Below are positions 20,368-31,186 of a stretch of DNA of 64,000 bases, piece after piece. This stretch comes from Isochrysis galbana (lineage: Eukaryota > Haptophyta > Isochrysidales > Isochrysidaceae). Numbering within the stretch: the first letter of the stretch is position 1; each line of letters begins with the position of its first letter. Location: positions 5,431,774-5,495,773 of the forward strand of contig CM030936.1 of assembly GCA_018136815.1 (NCBI GenBank), written 5' to 3'. The notes below the pieces were generated by a model. The model saw only the letters and a list, made by a program, of their open reading frames with translations. It was not told the DNA's origin and ran no database searches. A program made the position numbers and the translations under genes.

Positions 20368-22029
20368 TACTCACCTTGACGAAAGAGGCCGATGATGTAC
20401 TCGCTTGGACCGTACACCACCGACAAGCACAAGGACATGCACGCCACGCATGAGGAGGCAAAGGAGATTTGGCGCGCGCGACTTGGATCGCCTAGCGATG
20501 ATCGCCTCCGCCGCCTGCCGGACTACTCCGTCGACGTGCCCGCCAACCTCAAGCAAGGCAATGCAGCGCCGCGTGCCAAAGGTTCACGGTGGGGAACGAC
20601 ATCGCGCGGCAAAGTTGGCCCACCGTGTACGAGATGTCGGGGTTGCTCACCACGGCGGCGTAGAGGAGACTACCGACGAGGCCGCGGTACTTGGTGCCAA
20701 ACTTGGGATCGAGCTCCTTCTTGATCCGCTCTTTCTCGTCTTGCGCCTCGATGACGTCCTTGCCGAGGTACGAGTTGCATGGCGTGTCGACGGTGTTGCG
20801 CAGCGTGTCCTCGTACTTGGTCATCTCTTCGAGGTGCGCGCCCACCAACTTGTTGATGTAGTCTCCTTGGTGAAGAATGATTCCATCACTCACTTCCTTG
20901 AGTTGGGCTCCAAGTACTTCATCGAGACCTTCATGCCAAGTGAGCTTAAAGCCATCCTTCTCCATGGCCTCAAACACCTTGCGCACGAGCTTCATGTCAT
21001 TGGAGCCCCACGGCATGTCGTCCACGTACGTGGCCATGACCATGAAGGAATCCTCATCACGGAGCACGTAGAGGCATGGCTCGCTGAACGCCACGATGAA
21101 GCCAAATGCCTCAAGCCACATGGACAACTTGAGCCACCAATTAGGCTTCTATGTGGATGTACGGCCCATCCCCAAGGGCGAGACGACCAAGGCGTACTCG
21201 CTTGGACCGTACACCACCGACAAGCACAAGGACATGCACGCCACGCATGAGGAGGCAAAGGAGATTTGGCGCGCGCGACTTGGATCGCCTAGCGATGATC
21301 GCCTCCACATGCCATCCAAGGGGTGCACCGGCTTGGGGGCGCACAAGTGCAAGGAACTTGGCGGTGCCGGTGCCCCAAGTCTTGATTGCCTTGCCACTTG
21401 CCACCTCAACCATGTCCGTGCGCGTCTCATCCACGCCGTCCGGGAAGAAGCTGATGTCGTTGAAGTAGTCCGCCCCGGTGGCGCCCGAGTCGATGAGGAT
21501 GCGTAAGGCATCATCCTCGGTGTTCTTGGTCGTGGTTGCACAGATCTTGTTGCAGGTGAAGGTGAGGCGTCCACCACTTTGCTTGTTTTCCTTCTTCATC
21601 TTGGCATCATAGAGGTTGGCCTTGATCTTGGCTTGGAGGCCCTCCGGCACCTTGTCCCAATCGATCAAGTGCGCGGTGTCGGGGTTGGACCAGCAGATGC
21701 GGTACTTGGCGGAAGCCTTGAACGTACATGCGCGACTTGCGGATGCCGTCGCGCTTGTAGCGGAGGGTCTCACCTAGTGGGATGGCGCGTCCCACTTCCT
21801 TGATTGGCTTCTCGTCGATGAAGGTCTTGTTGGTCACCAAGGTGTTGTACTCCTTCATGCGCGCCTCCTCCCACAAGTCTTGTTCATCTTGTGGTAGGAA
21901 CTTGAGTTGGTGCGGCTTGAAGGGCTTTGGGAAGCCGATGTAGATGGCGTCGTTGCACACCTCGGTCGCCATCAAGATCTTGTGGCACATCGACGCCGAG
22001 TACTCGCTTGCACTCTCGTCGCCAAAGAC
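20368..22029. repeat. Patchwork of copia fragments in alternating orientation
   Basis: Six consecutive pieces of the neighbouring copia family: 20368-20394 (-, RT), 20395-20553 (+, pre-integrase), 20554-21138 (-, RT with the YVDD box), 21139-21307 (+, overlapping the second piece in content), 21308-21707 (-, gag-protease), and about 21703-22029 (-, integrase-RT linker). Each is nearly identical to the full element at 23161-28293, but order and direction are scrambled. No LTR lies inside. Confidence 0.88.
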
Positions 22030-22287
22030 TGAGTGGCGAAAGCTTTCTTGTTACTTGTCTCTTAGGGGTCTCTACCCTTGCACGGTCCGGTGTCCGTTCA
22101 AACGACTCAACCGCCGTAACCGACTCAACCGCCGTAACCGACTCAACCGCCGATCACGTAACCGACACAAAAACAAAACCCCAACAAGAACAAATGCTTT
22201 GCACACCACCTAGCCATAGCTAGGCCTTGGGTTCACGACGCACATTAAGCCTTGCATGAAGCCTTGTATGAAGCCTTGCGCTTCTCA
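22030..22287 (-). repeat. LTR of element B (3' LTR)
   Basis: Starts TGAGTGGCGAAAGC and ends GCGCTTCTCA on the plus strand. It contains three tandem copies of CGACTCAACCGCCGTAAC, the last diverged. A C7 run follows directly. Confidence 0.93.
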
Positions 22288-23160
22288 CCCCCCCTTGACC
22301 TGATCCCCCGGAGAAGGGCAACAAATGAGGGATTCGCAAGGCAGCAAGATCTCAGATGCGAACCATGATCAGCCCACGGAACTTGGTGAACTTGTTCGCC
22401 GCTAAGGGCTTCGTCATCATGTCGGCCACATTGAGCTCGGTCTGAACGTGGTAGACGCGTAACACATTCTTCTGCGTGAGCTCACGCACGTAGAGCTCAC
22501 GACGATGGATGTGACGGGCCAAACCCTTCATGATGGGATTGTCCGCGAGTGCCTTTGCACCCTTGCTGTCGGACAAGAGCGGGCTTGGTTCCGCTTGCTT
22601 CCAACCGAGATCCGCGAGCGTGTTACGGAAGTTCTCGATACGCTGCGAAGCGAGGGAGGCCGCCATCGTTTCCGCTTCGTTGGCCGACAAGGAGATGCTG
22701 TTTTGGCGCTTGCTGCCCCAATCGACGAGGCTGCCATTGATGAAGATGAGCCAGCCGCTCGTCGAACGTACTACGTCCCACGATGCGTCGACCATGCCGC
22801 GTACCATGCCTTCACCTTGACGAAAGAGGCCGATGATGGGGCTATCGCCATTGTTCTTGTAGTACTTGAGGCCCATGGTGCCACGGTTCTTGAGGTAGAG
22901 AAGGCAATGCAGCGCCGCGTGCCAAAGGTTCACGGTGGGGAACGACATCGCGCGGCAAAGTTGGCCCACCGTGTACGAGATGTCGGGGTTGCTCACCACG
23001 GCGGCGTAGAGGAGACTACCGACGAGGCCGCGGTACTTGGTGCCAAACTTGGGATCGAGCTCCGCCTTGATCCGCTCTTTCTCGTCTTGCGCCTCGATGA
23101 CGTCCTTGCCGAGGTACGAGTTGCATGGCGTGTCGACGGTGTTGCGCAGCGTGTCCTCGT

Positions 23161-23418
23161 TGAGTGGCGAAAGCTGTCTTGTTACTTGTCTCTTAGGGGT
23201 CTCTACCCTTGCACGGTGCGATGTCCGTTCAAACGACTCAACCGCCGTAACCGACTCAACCGCCGTAACCGACTCAACCGCCGGTCACGTAACCGACACA
23301 AAAACAAAACCCCAACAAGAACAAATGCTTTGCACACCACCTAGCCATAGCTAGGCCTTGGGTTCACGACGCACATTAGGCCTTGCATGAAGCCTTGTAT
23401 GAAGCCTTGCGCTTCTCA
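23161..23418 (-). repeat. LTR of element A (3' LTR)
   Basis: 258 bp, TG...CA, directly followed by a C-run that reads as a G-rich polypurine tract on the element's sense strand. Confidence 0.95.
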
Positions 23419-23482
23419 CCCCCCCTTGACCTGATCCCCCGGAGAAGGGCAACAAATGAGGGATTCGCAAGGCAGCAAGATC

Positions 23483-25590
23483 TCAGATGCGAACCATGAT
23501 CAGCCCACGGAACTTGGTGAACTTGTTCGCCGCTAGGGGCTTCGTCATCATGTCGGCCACATTGAGCTCGGTCTGAACGTGGTAGACACGTAACACATTC
23601 TTCTGCGTGAGCTCACGCACGTAGAGCTCACGACGATGGATGTGACGGGCCAAACCCTTCATGATGGGATTGTCCGCGAGTGCCTTTGCACCCTTACTGT
23701 CGGACAAGAGCGGGCTTGGTTCCGCTTGCTTCCAACCGAGATCCGCGAGCGTGTTACGGAAGTTCTCGATACGCTGCGAAGCGAGGGAGGCCGCCATCGT
23801 TTCCGCCTCGTTGGCCGACAAGGAGATGCTGTTTTGGCGCTTGCTGCCCCAATCGACGAGGCTGCCATTGATGAAGATGAGCCAGCCGCTCGTCGAACGT
23901 ACTACGTCCCACGATGCGTCGACCATGCCGCGTACCATGCCTTCACCTTGACGAAAGAGGCCGATGATGGGGCTATCGCCATTGTTCTTGTAGTACTTGA
24001 GGCCCATGGTGCCACGGTTCTTGAGGTAGAGAAGGCAATGCAGCGCCGCGTGCCAAAGGTTCACGGTGGGGAACGACATCGCGCGGCAAAGTTGGCCCAC
24101 CGTGTACGAGATGTCGGGGTTGCTCACCACGGCGGCGTAGAGGAGACTACCGACGAGGCCGCGGTACTTGGTGCCAAACTTGGGATCGAGCTCCGCCTTG
24201 ATCCGCTCTTTCTCGTCTTGCGCCTCGATGACGTCCTTGCCGAGGTACGAGTTGCATGGCGTGTCGACGGTGTTGCGCAGCGTGTCCTCGTACTTGGTCA
24301 TCTCTTCGAGGTGCGCGCCCACCAACTTGTTGATGTAGTCTCCTTGGTGAAGAATGATTCCATCACTCACTTCCTTGAGTTGGGCTCCAAGTACTTCATC
24401 GAGACCTTCATGCCAAGTGAGCTTGAAGCCATCCTTCTCCATGGCCTCAAACACCTTGCGCACGAGCTTCATGTCATTGGAGCCCCATGGCATGTCGTCC
24501 ACGTACGTGGCCATGACCATGAAGGAATCCTCATCACGGAGCACGTAGAGGCATGGCTCGCTGAACGCCACGATGAAGCCAAATGCCTCAAGCCACATGG
24601 ACAACTTGAGCCACCAATTGCGGCCGGATTGCACCAAGCCATAGAGCGATTGTCCCAAGAGGGCTGCTAGCTCTTGTCCGTGTTCATCGTACTTGCGGTA
24701 GTTCTTGGGCATGCGTACCCAAACGCGCTCGTTGGGGGGCAACTCGCTCTGCGTGTACGCGGAGATGGCATCGGCGGCGCCCTTGTACGTGCACATGATG
24801 ACGGAGATGACGCAGAAGAGTCGAAAGCCGCCATGGGAGATGGTTGGCGAGTACGAGAGGTCAAAGTCAATGCCCGGTACTTGGCGGAAGCCTTGGACGT
24901 ACATGCGCGACTTGCGGATGCCGTCGCGCTTGTAGCGGAGGGTCTCACCTAGTGGGATGGCGCGTCCCACTTCCTTGATTGGCTTCTCGTCGATGAAGGT
25001 CTTGTTGGTCACCAAGGTGTTGTACTCCTTCATGCGCGCCTCCTCCCACAAGTCTTGTTCGTCTTGTGGTAGGAACTTGAGTTGGTGCGGCTTGAAGGGC
25101 TTTGGGAAGCCGATGTAGATGGCGTCGTCGCACACCTCGGTCGCCATCAAGATCTTGTGGCACATCGACGCCGAGTACTCGCTTGCACTCTCGTCGCCCA
25201 AGACGGCGTTGTCGTTGCCCAAGGTGGAGTAGTCCATCACCGTGTACGGGAGCTCCTCTCCCGCGATGCGGCTCGAGCGGCGTGGCGCGGTGTCCTCCTT
25301 GCCATCTTCCGACTCGAATGGTCCGCGTTGTACTTCGCCACTTGGCGTAAGCGTGTCGTCATCCTCCTCGTCGGACTCGATGATGCGGCGGTGCCGTTGA
25401 GGAGCTCGGATCGGCGACGTGCTGTCAGAGGCGTTGTCGCTAGCATCCTCTTCCACCTCCGTGATGGGGCCCGAGTAGGAATGCTCCGAGGGCGTGTAGT
25501 CCGGATCCTCGTGGTCCTCCGGGATGCCAAACGCGTAGATTGAGCCATGCATCTTGCCGTATTGGTCGGTCTTGTCAATGGGGATCTCAC
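23483..25590 (-). CDS. Copia pol: reverse transcriptase and RNase H (element A)
   Basis: Copies the element's RNA into DNA. Visible: the acidic linker, RT fingers/palm (GIDFDLSYSPTISHGGFR, with GIDFD at the start of the copia RVT_2-type block), catalytic YVDD near 24500, and RNase H with DASWDVVRSTSGW and SLSANEAETMAAS near 23800-23900. The C-terminus ends in the copia-typical NVADMMTKPL block. About 700 residues. The frame is displaced by one base from the upstream gag-protease-integrase frame. Nearly identical shorter copies lie at 20554-21138, 22352-23160 and 28294-29110. Confidence 0.93.
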
Positions 25591-28005
25591 CCCCCTCGTG
25601 GTTTTCCACGGGAACTCGGTCTCCATGAAGGTGGCGTGCACACCGCTCACAAACACCTTGCCCGTCTCGAGGGACATGAAGATGTTGCCCGTGTGGTAGC
25701 GTGCCGGGCCCAAGTAGATGCACTCTTGTGCTTGCTCCGACAAGTTGTTGTCGCGGTACGGCTTGGGCTTCTGCACGATGGCCTTGCAACCGAACACCTT
25801 GAGCATGCTCAGGTTGACCGTGTGGCGGATGCCGGCACGCACTAGAGGAGGAGCACTATCCTTGGCGCCGGGGATGCGGTTGATGATCACCATCGCGGGA
25901 TAGAGCACAAACTCCCAATACTCTTGAGGGGCATTGCACCCTAGGAGCAATGGTCGCATGGTGCGCTCGAGCAACTTAACCGCGATTTCCGCAGGGTTGC
26001 CCCACGGCTCGTACGGGTTGCTCTCTTGCTTGCGGATTAAGTTGCTATCGCAGATCTCTTGCACCTTGTCGCTCTTAAGCACGGGCTCATTGTCCGAGTG
26101 CAAGCGCTTCACGATGAAGAACCCTTGCGTGTCCGCCAAGAAGCGCTGCAACATCGTTGGGTGCTCCGACTTGAAGCGCATGGGATATGCGAACACGAGG
26201 CCGGAGAAGACGTCGTAGAACACGTCCACGTACTTGTAGCCCGTGAGCACGCTGCGGCAAGGCATAGTGAGGATGTCGTTGGTGATGACGTCCCCGACGA
26301 CGTTTGTCATCCATGGTCCTCCACCTCCGCCTCCGGGTCGGCGTTGCGCATTGGCCTTGAGCGCGACCTCGTTGACGTCTTCCGCCTTCCTTGCTTGAAT
26401 GCGCTTGAGGTTGGCGGGCACGTCGACGGAGTAGTCTGGCAGGCGGCGGAGGCGTTCATCGCTCGGTGATCCAAGGCGCGCGCGCCAAATCTCCTTTGCC
26501 TCCTCATGCGTGGCGTGCATGTCCTTGTGCTTGTCGGTGGTGTACGGTCCAAGCGAGTACGCCTTGGTCGTCTCGCCCTTGGGGATGGGCCGTACATCCA
26601 CATAGAAGCCTTGGGAGTCGTCACCCATGGTGAAAGGCATGAATGCACCTCCTGGAAGTTCAAAGCCATTCACCTTGCCCATGATGCACTTCATATCGTC
26701 ATTGCGTGAGCACGCCTTGTGGGTGGAGAGCATGTTGCGTTTGAATGGACCAAATGATGCGTCGGGCTTCTCGACCACATGCCATCCAAGGGGTGCACCG
26801 GCTTGGGGGCGCACAAGTGCAAGGAACTTGGCGGTGCCGGTGCCCCAAGTCTTGATTGCCTTGCCACTTGCCACCTCAACCATGTCCGTGCGCGTCTCAT
26901 CCACGCCGTCTGGGAAGAAGCTGATGTCGTTGAAGTAGTCCGCCCCGGTGGCGCCCGAGTCGATGAGGATGCGTAGCGAATCATCCTCGGTGTTCTTGGT
27001 CGTGGTTGCACAAATCTTGTTGCAGGTGAAGGTGAGGCGTCCACCACTTTGCTTGTTTTCCTTCTTCATCTTGGCATCATAGAGGTTGGCCTTGATCTTG
27101 GCTTGGAGGCCCTCCGGCACCTTGTCCCAATCGATCAAGTGCGCGGTGTCGGGGTTGGACCAGCAGATGCCCGTGTGCATGCGGTCGCAGTGGGAGCAGG
27201 GCTTCTTGTCCTTGTTGTTGTTGTTCCTACCACCTCCACGCCCACCTTGGCCAGCCTTGAAGCCCGCCTCATAGGCCTTCTTGATAGCATCCGTGTCATC
27301 CTCGGTCTTGGACGCTTGCATTGCGCGTTGGCCCGGACGCACCGTGGAGCGCACCGCCTCATGCTTATGGGCGATGGCCGCTGCCTCCACAAGGTTCTTG
27401 TGCACCATATCAGGCCTCTTGCGGTGCTCAACCTCCAAGGAGCCCCATGCCTTGTCCACTTCACGAAGGACTCCTTCTCCACATCCAATGAAGCTCGCTT
27501 TCATGTCGAGGCACAACTCGGCCACGGAGACTTCGCGCGCGGTGCCCTTGAGTCCTTGGAAGATGCCAAACATGTTGTCAAAGCGGTTGGTGACCTCCTC
27601 CCTTGAGGGGAACTCCTGGAGGTTGGTCATCTTGAGTGTGTCATACTCCATCTTCTTGTCTTCAGCCTTGTCTTCGGTGTTGACCGCCACGTGCAACTCG
27701 TCGATGTGTTTGAACGCACGGTGGCCGTCGTACTTCTCTTCCTCCTCATCCGTGTAGAGCACATCCAAGGTGGCCACAAGCTTGTCATCCTTGATGCACA
27801 TGATGAGGAGGTCATATGCCTTGTTCAGTTCCACCTGGGTGGCTTCCTTGTCCTTGTCGGCGTCATCGACGCTTTCCGTCTTGTTCTTGAGCATCGCACG
27901 TCGGCAACCGTTCTTGCCGGCCATCGCGAGCAACTTGGGCCTGAATGCTCTCCATTCAGCACCATCCTTGTTGTAGAAGAAGATCTTGTCATTGTTCTTG
28001 TCCAT
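25590..28005 (-). CDS. Copia gag-protease-integrase (element A)
   Basis: ATG at 28005 is about 30 nt inside the 5' LTR. Gag (about 27300-28005) ends in a compact zinc-knuckle-like motif CSHCDRMHTGIC with spacing C-X2-C-X3-H-X3-C, one residue tighter on each side than the usual C-X2-C-X4-H-X4-C. The protease has DSGA near 26965. The integrase shows a His-containing N-terminal region, Asp in VDVFYD, Asp in LHSDNEP and Glu in WGNPAEIAV (about 26290-25960), then a conserved C-terminal GKVF...FMETEFPW. After FPWKTTRG the frame runs into non-homologous residues, while the correct continuation lies in the next frame. Confidence 0.93.
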
Positions 28006-28035
28006 GTCTCTTTGTCTCTCGGCGGGGGTACCAGA

Positions 28036-28293
28036 TGAGTGGCGAAAGCTGTCTTGTTACTTGTCTCTTAGGGGTCTCTACCCTTGCACGGTGCGATGTC
28101 CGTTCAAACGACTCAACCGCCGTAACCGACTCAACCGCCGTAACCGACTCAACCGCCGGTCACGTAACCGACACAAAAACAAAACCCCAACAAGAACAAA
28201 TGCTTTGCACACCACCTAGCCATAGCTAGGCCTTGGGTTCACGACGCACATTAGGCCTTGCATGAAGCCTTGTATGAAGCCTTGCGCTTCTCA
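28036..28293 (-). repeat. LTR of element A (5' LTR)
   Basis: 258 bp; reads the same as 23161-23418 at every base I compared. CTCGT target copy follows at 28294-28298. Confidence 0.95.
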
Positions 28294-29190
28294 CTCGTAC
28301 TTGGTCATCTCTTCGAGATGCGCGCCCACCAACTTGTTGATGTAGTCTCCTTGGTGAAGAATGATTCCATCACTCACTTCCTTGAGTTGGGCTCCAAGTA
28401 CTTCATCGAGACCTTCATGCCAAGTGAGCTTGAAGCCATCCTTCTCCATGGCCTCAAACACCTTGCGCACGAGCTTCATGTCATTGGAGCCCCACGGCAT
28501 GTCGTCCACGTACGTGGCCATGACCATGAAGGAATCCTCATCACGGAGCACGTAGAGGCATGGCTCGCTGAACGCCACAATGAAGCCAAACGCCTCAAGC
28601 CACATGGACAACTTGAGCCACCAATTGCGGCCGGACTGCACCAAGCCATAGAGCGATTGCCCTAAGAGGGCTGCTAGTTCTTGTCCTTGTTCATCGTACT
28701 TGCGGTAGTTCTTGGGCATGCGTACCCAAACGCGCTCGTTGGGGGGCAACTCGCTCTGCGTGTACGCGGAGATGGCGTCGGCGGCGCCCTTGTACGTGCA
28801 CATGATGACGGAGATGACGCAGAACAGTCGAAAGCCGCCATGGGAGATGGTTGGCGAGTACGAGAGGTCAAAGTCAATGCCCGGTACTTGGCGGAAGCCT
28901 TGAACGTACATGCGCGACTTGCGGATGCCGTCGCGCTTGTAGCGGAGGGTCTCACCTAGTGGGATGGCGCGTCCCACTTCCTTGATTGGCTTCTCGTCGA
29001 TGAAGGTCTTGTTGGTCACCAAGGTGTTGTACTCCTTCATGCGCGCCTCCTCCCACAAGTCTTGTTCATCTTGTGGTAGGAACTTGAGTTGGTGCGGCTT
29101 GAAGGGGCCCGAGTAGGAATGCTCCGAGGGCGTGTAGTCCGGATCCTCGTGGTCCTCCGGGATGCCAAACGCGTAGATTGAGCCATGCAT
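28294..29190 (-). pseudogene. Element B pol fragment (linker and RT N-half)
   Basis: Encodes the linker start, then RT up to EEMTKYE, where element A interrupts it. A deletion near 29105 joins the linker to the RT region with a short GGG microhomology, removing about 370 bp relative to element A. Confidence 0.9.
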
Positions 29191-29227
29191 CTTGCCGTAT
29201 TGGTCGGTCTTGTCAATGGGGATCTCA

Positions 29228-29921
29228 CCCCCCCTCGTGGTTTTCCACGGAAACTCGGACTGCTTCTCACCGCCTCATGCTTATGGGCGATGGCCGCAGC
29301 TTCCACAAGGTTCTTGTGCACCATATCAGGCCTCTTGCGGTGCTCAACTTCCAAGGAGCCCCATGCCTTGTCCACTTCACGAAGGACTCCTTCTCCACAT
29401 CCAATGAAGCTCGCTTTCATGTCGAGGCACAACTCGGCGACGGAGACTTCGCGCGCGGTGCCCTTGAGTCCTTGGAAGATGCCAAACATGTTGTCAAAGC
29501 GGTTGGTGACCTCCTCCCTTGAGGGGAACTCCTGGAGGTTGGTCATCTTGAGTGTGTCATACTCCATCTTCTTGTCTTCAGCCTTGTCTTCGGTGTTGAC
29601 CGCCACGTGCAACTCGTCGATGTGTTTGAACGCACGGTGGCCGTCGTACTTCTCTTCCTCCTCATCCGTGTAGAGCACATCCAAGGTGGCCACAAGCTTG
29701 TCATCCTTGATGCACATGATGAGGAGGTCATATGCCTTGTTGAGTTCCACCTGGGTGGCTTCCTTGTCCTTGTTGGCGTCATCGACGCTTTCCGTCTTGT
29801 TCTTGAGCATCGCACGTCGGCAACCGTTCTTGCCGGCCATCGCGAGCAACTTGGGCCTGAATGCTCTCCATTCAGCACCATCCTTGTTGTAGAAGAAGAT
29901 CTTGTCATTGTTCTTGTCCAT
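29228..29921 (-). pseudogene. Element B gag, fused out of frame by deletion
   Basis: Gag from ATG 29921 is nearly identical to that of element A until the HKHEAVRS region. A deletion of about 1.7 kb (protease, integrase) then brings in the FPWKTTRG region in a different frame. The C-run here is seven bases (29228-29234) against six in element A. Confidence 0.9.
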
Positions 29922-29951
29922 GTCTCTTTGTCTCTCGGCGGGGGTACCAGA

Positions 29952-30209
29952 TGAGTGGCGAAAGCTTTCTTGTTACTTGTCTCTTAGGGGTCTCTACCCT
30001 TGCACGGTCCGTTGTCCGTTCAAACGACTCAACCGCCGTAACCGACTCAACCGCCGTAACCGACTCAACCGCCGGTCACGTAACCGACACAAAAACAAAA
30101 CCCCAACAAGAACAAATGCTTTGCACACCACCTAGCCATAGCTAGGCCTTGGGTTCACGACGCACATTAAGCCTTGCATGAAGCCTTGTATGAAGCCTTG
30201 CGCTTCTCA
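29952..30209 (-). repeat. LTR of element B (5' LTR)
   Basis: 258 bp with the B-type diagnostic bases; differs from 22030-22287 at about two sites (GGTCCGTTG and CCGGTCAC). Confidence 0.93.
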
Positions 30210-30536
30210 TTATCACCAACGACATCCTCACTATGCCTTGCCGCAGCGTGCTCACGGGCTACAAGTACGTGGACGTGTTCTACGACGTCTTCTCCGGCCT
30301 CGTGTTCGCGTATCCCATGCGCTTCAAGTCGGAGCATCCAACGATGTTGCAGCGCTTCTTGGCGGACACGCAAGGGTTCTTCATCGTGAAGCGCTTGCAC
30401 TCGGACAATGAGCCCGTGCTCAAGAGCGACAAGGTGCAAGAGATTTGCGATAGCAACTTGATCCGCAAGCAAGAGAGCAACCCGTACGAGCCGTGGGGCA
30501 ACCCTGCGGAAATCGCGGTCAAGTTGCTCGAGCGCC
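30210..30536 (+). pseudogene. Copia integrase fragment in opposite orientation
   Basis: Plus-strand copy of the integrase core, from ITNDILTMPCRSVL through LHSDNEPVL to AVKLLER, nearly identical to the complement of about 25960-26290. It abuts the outer LTR of element B, so the cluster's right edge is inverted relative to its neighbour. 30537-31186 beyond it has no feature I can support. Confidence 0.92.
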
Positions 30537-31186
30537 ACATACCCCCAACGAGCGCGTATGGCACGAGCACCACTTACTATTCGAGAAAGCACAACTCTGA
30601 CTTCCCATACAAGTCCTGAATCTGAGCCTCCTCACACGGGGGAAGCCTAGCTCGATGGCCCTTTTGCGTCTGGACTAGCGTCCTCACGCATCCTGCACGT
30701 GTGCACCACCGCCTCTCCCTTCTTGTCGGCGTACCGCTCCCCGCATATGGGTCCTCCTTCCAGGCCTCTTAAGGCCTCCCAAGTCTCTCCGACTGCCTCT
30801 AGCAGCCTGCCACGCCGTCATCCGACTGTGGACGTCGCCGCGGACCCTTCGACTGCCGCATCCTCTAATACCTCAGCTGCCTCTCCGTCCTCCAGGTCGT
30901 GCACCTGGCGTAGCGGGATCGAGTTACCTCTGTTCTACCGCACTGCATGCAAATCACGTGCAGCGAAGGAGGAGAGGCAGTTGGTGTCGTGCGAGCCGCG
31001 CCAGCTTGTCCCGGCACTCCCTGGGCTTCTCTAGTCCAGACAGATCACCGAATTCCCAAGCCCCATACATGGGCAAGGGCAGTCGGAGGAGGGCAGGTGG
31101 GCACGGCCATCGCGGCCACCTTCCGCAGGCTCGCGCCATGGTAAAAACCAATAGAGCCAACTTAAAAGCACATTGTCTTTGTCATC

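Larger units (their letters stand above)
23161..28293 (-). mobile_element. Ty1/copia element A, near full-length, nested in element B
   Basis: 5133 bp bounded by 258-bp LTRs that appear identical by eye. It is flanked by the 5-bp target duplication CTCGT (23156-23160 and 28294-28298) inside the RT region of element B. Gene order gag, protease, integrase, RT, RNase H is the copia order. A TGGTACCCCCGCCG stretch next to the 5' LTR (minus strand) is the likely primer-binding site. Near-identical LTRs indicate recent insertion. The polyprotein is split by one frameshift at 25590-25595. Confidence 0.96.
22030..30209 (-). mobile_element. Ty1/copia element B, deletion derivative, interrupted by element A
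   Basis: LTRs at 22030-22287 and 29952-30209 (258 bp each, TG...CA) share diagnostic bases (AGCTTTCTTG, GGTCCG, ATTAAGCC) that set them apart from element A; they differ from each other at about two positions. A C-run beside the low LTR is a polypurine tract on the minus strand. Coding pieces are gag (29265-29921), RT N-half (28294-29110) and RT/RNase H (22352-23160). Element A sits in the RT. Two internal deletions removed zinc knuckle, protease, integrase and part of the linker (junctions near 29105 and 29265). The 5 bp outside each LTR do not match, so the flanks are rearranged. Confidence 0.9.

Noticed and set aside
22080..22150. Regular 18-bp repeats that might be a CRISPR array
   Set aside because: Head-to-tail repeats without spacers, located inside copia LTRs of a eukaryotic element.
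23636..24670. 344-residue plus-strand frame opposite the copia RT
   Set aside because: Antisense shadow of a well-supported RT/RNase H gene. Similar shadows at 20405-21250 and 22505-23344 recur wherever the RT is copied.
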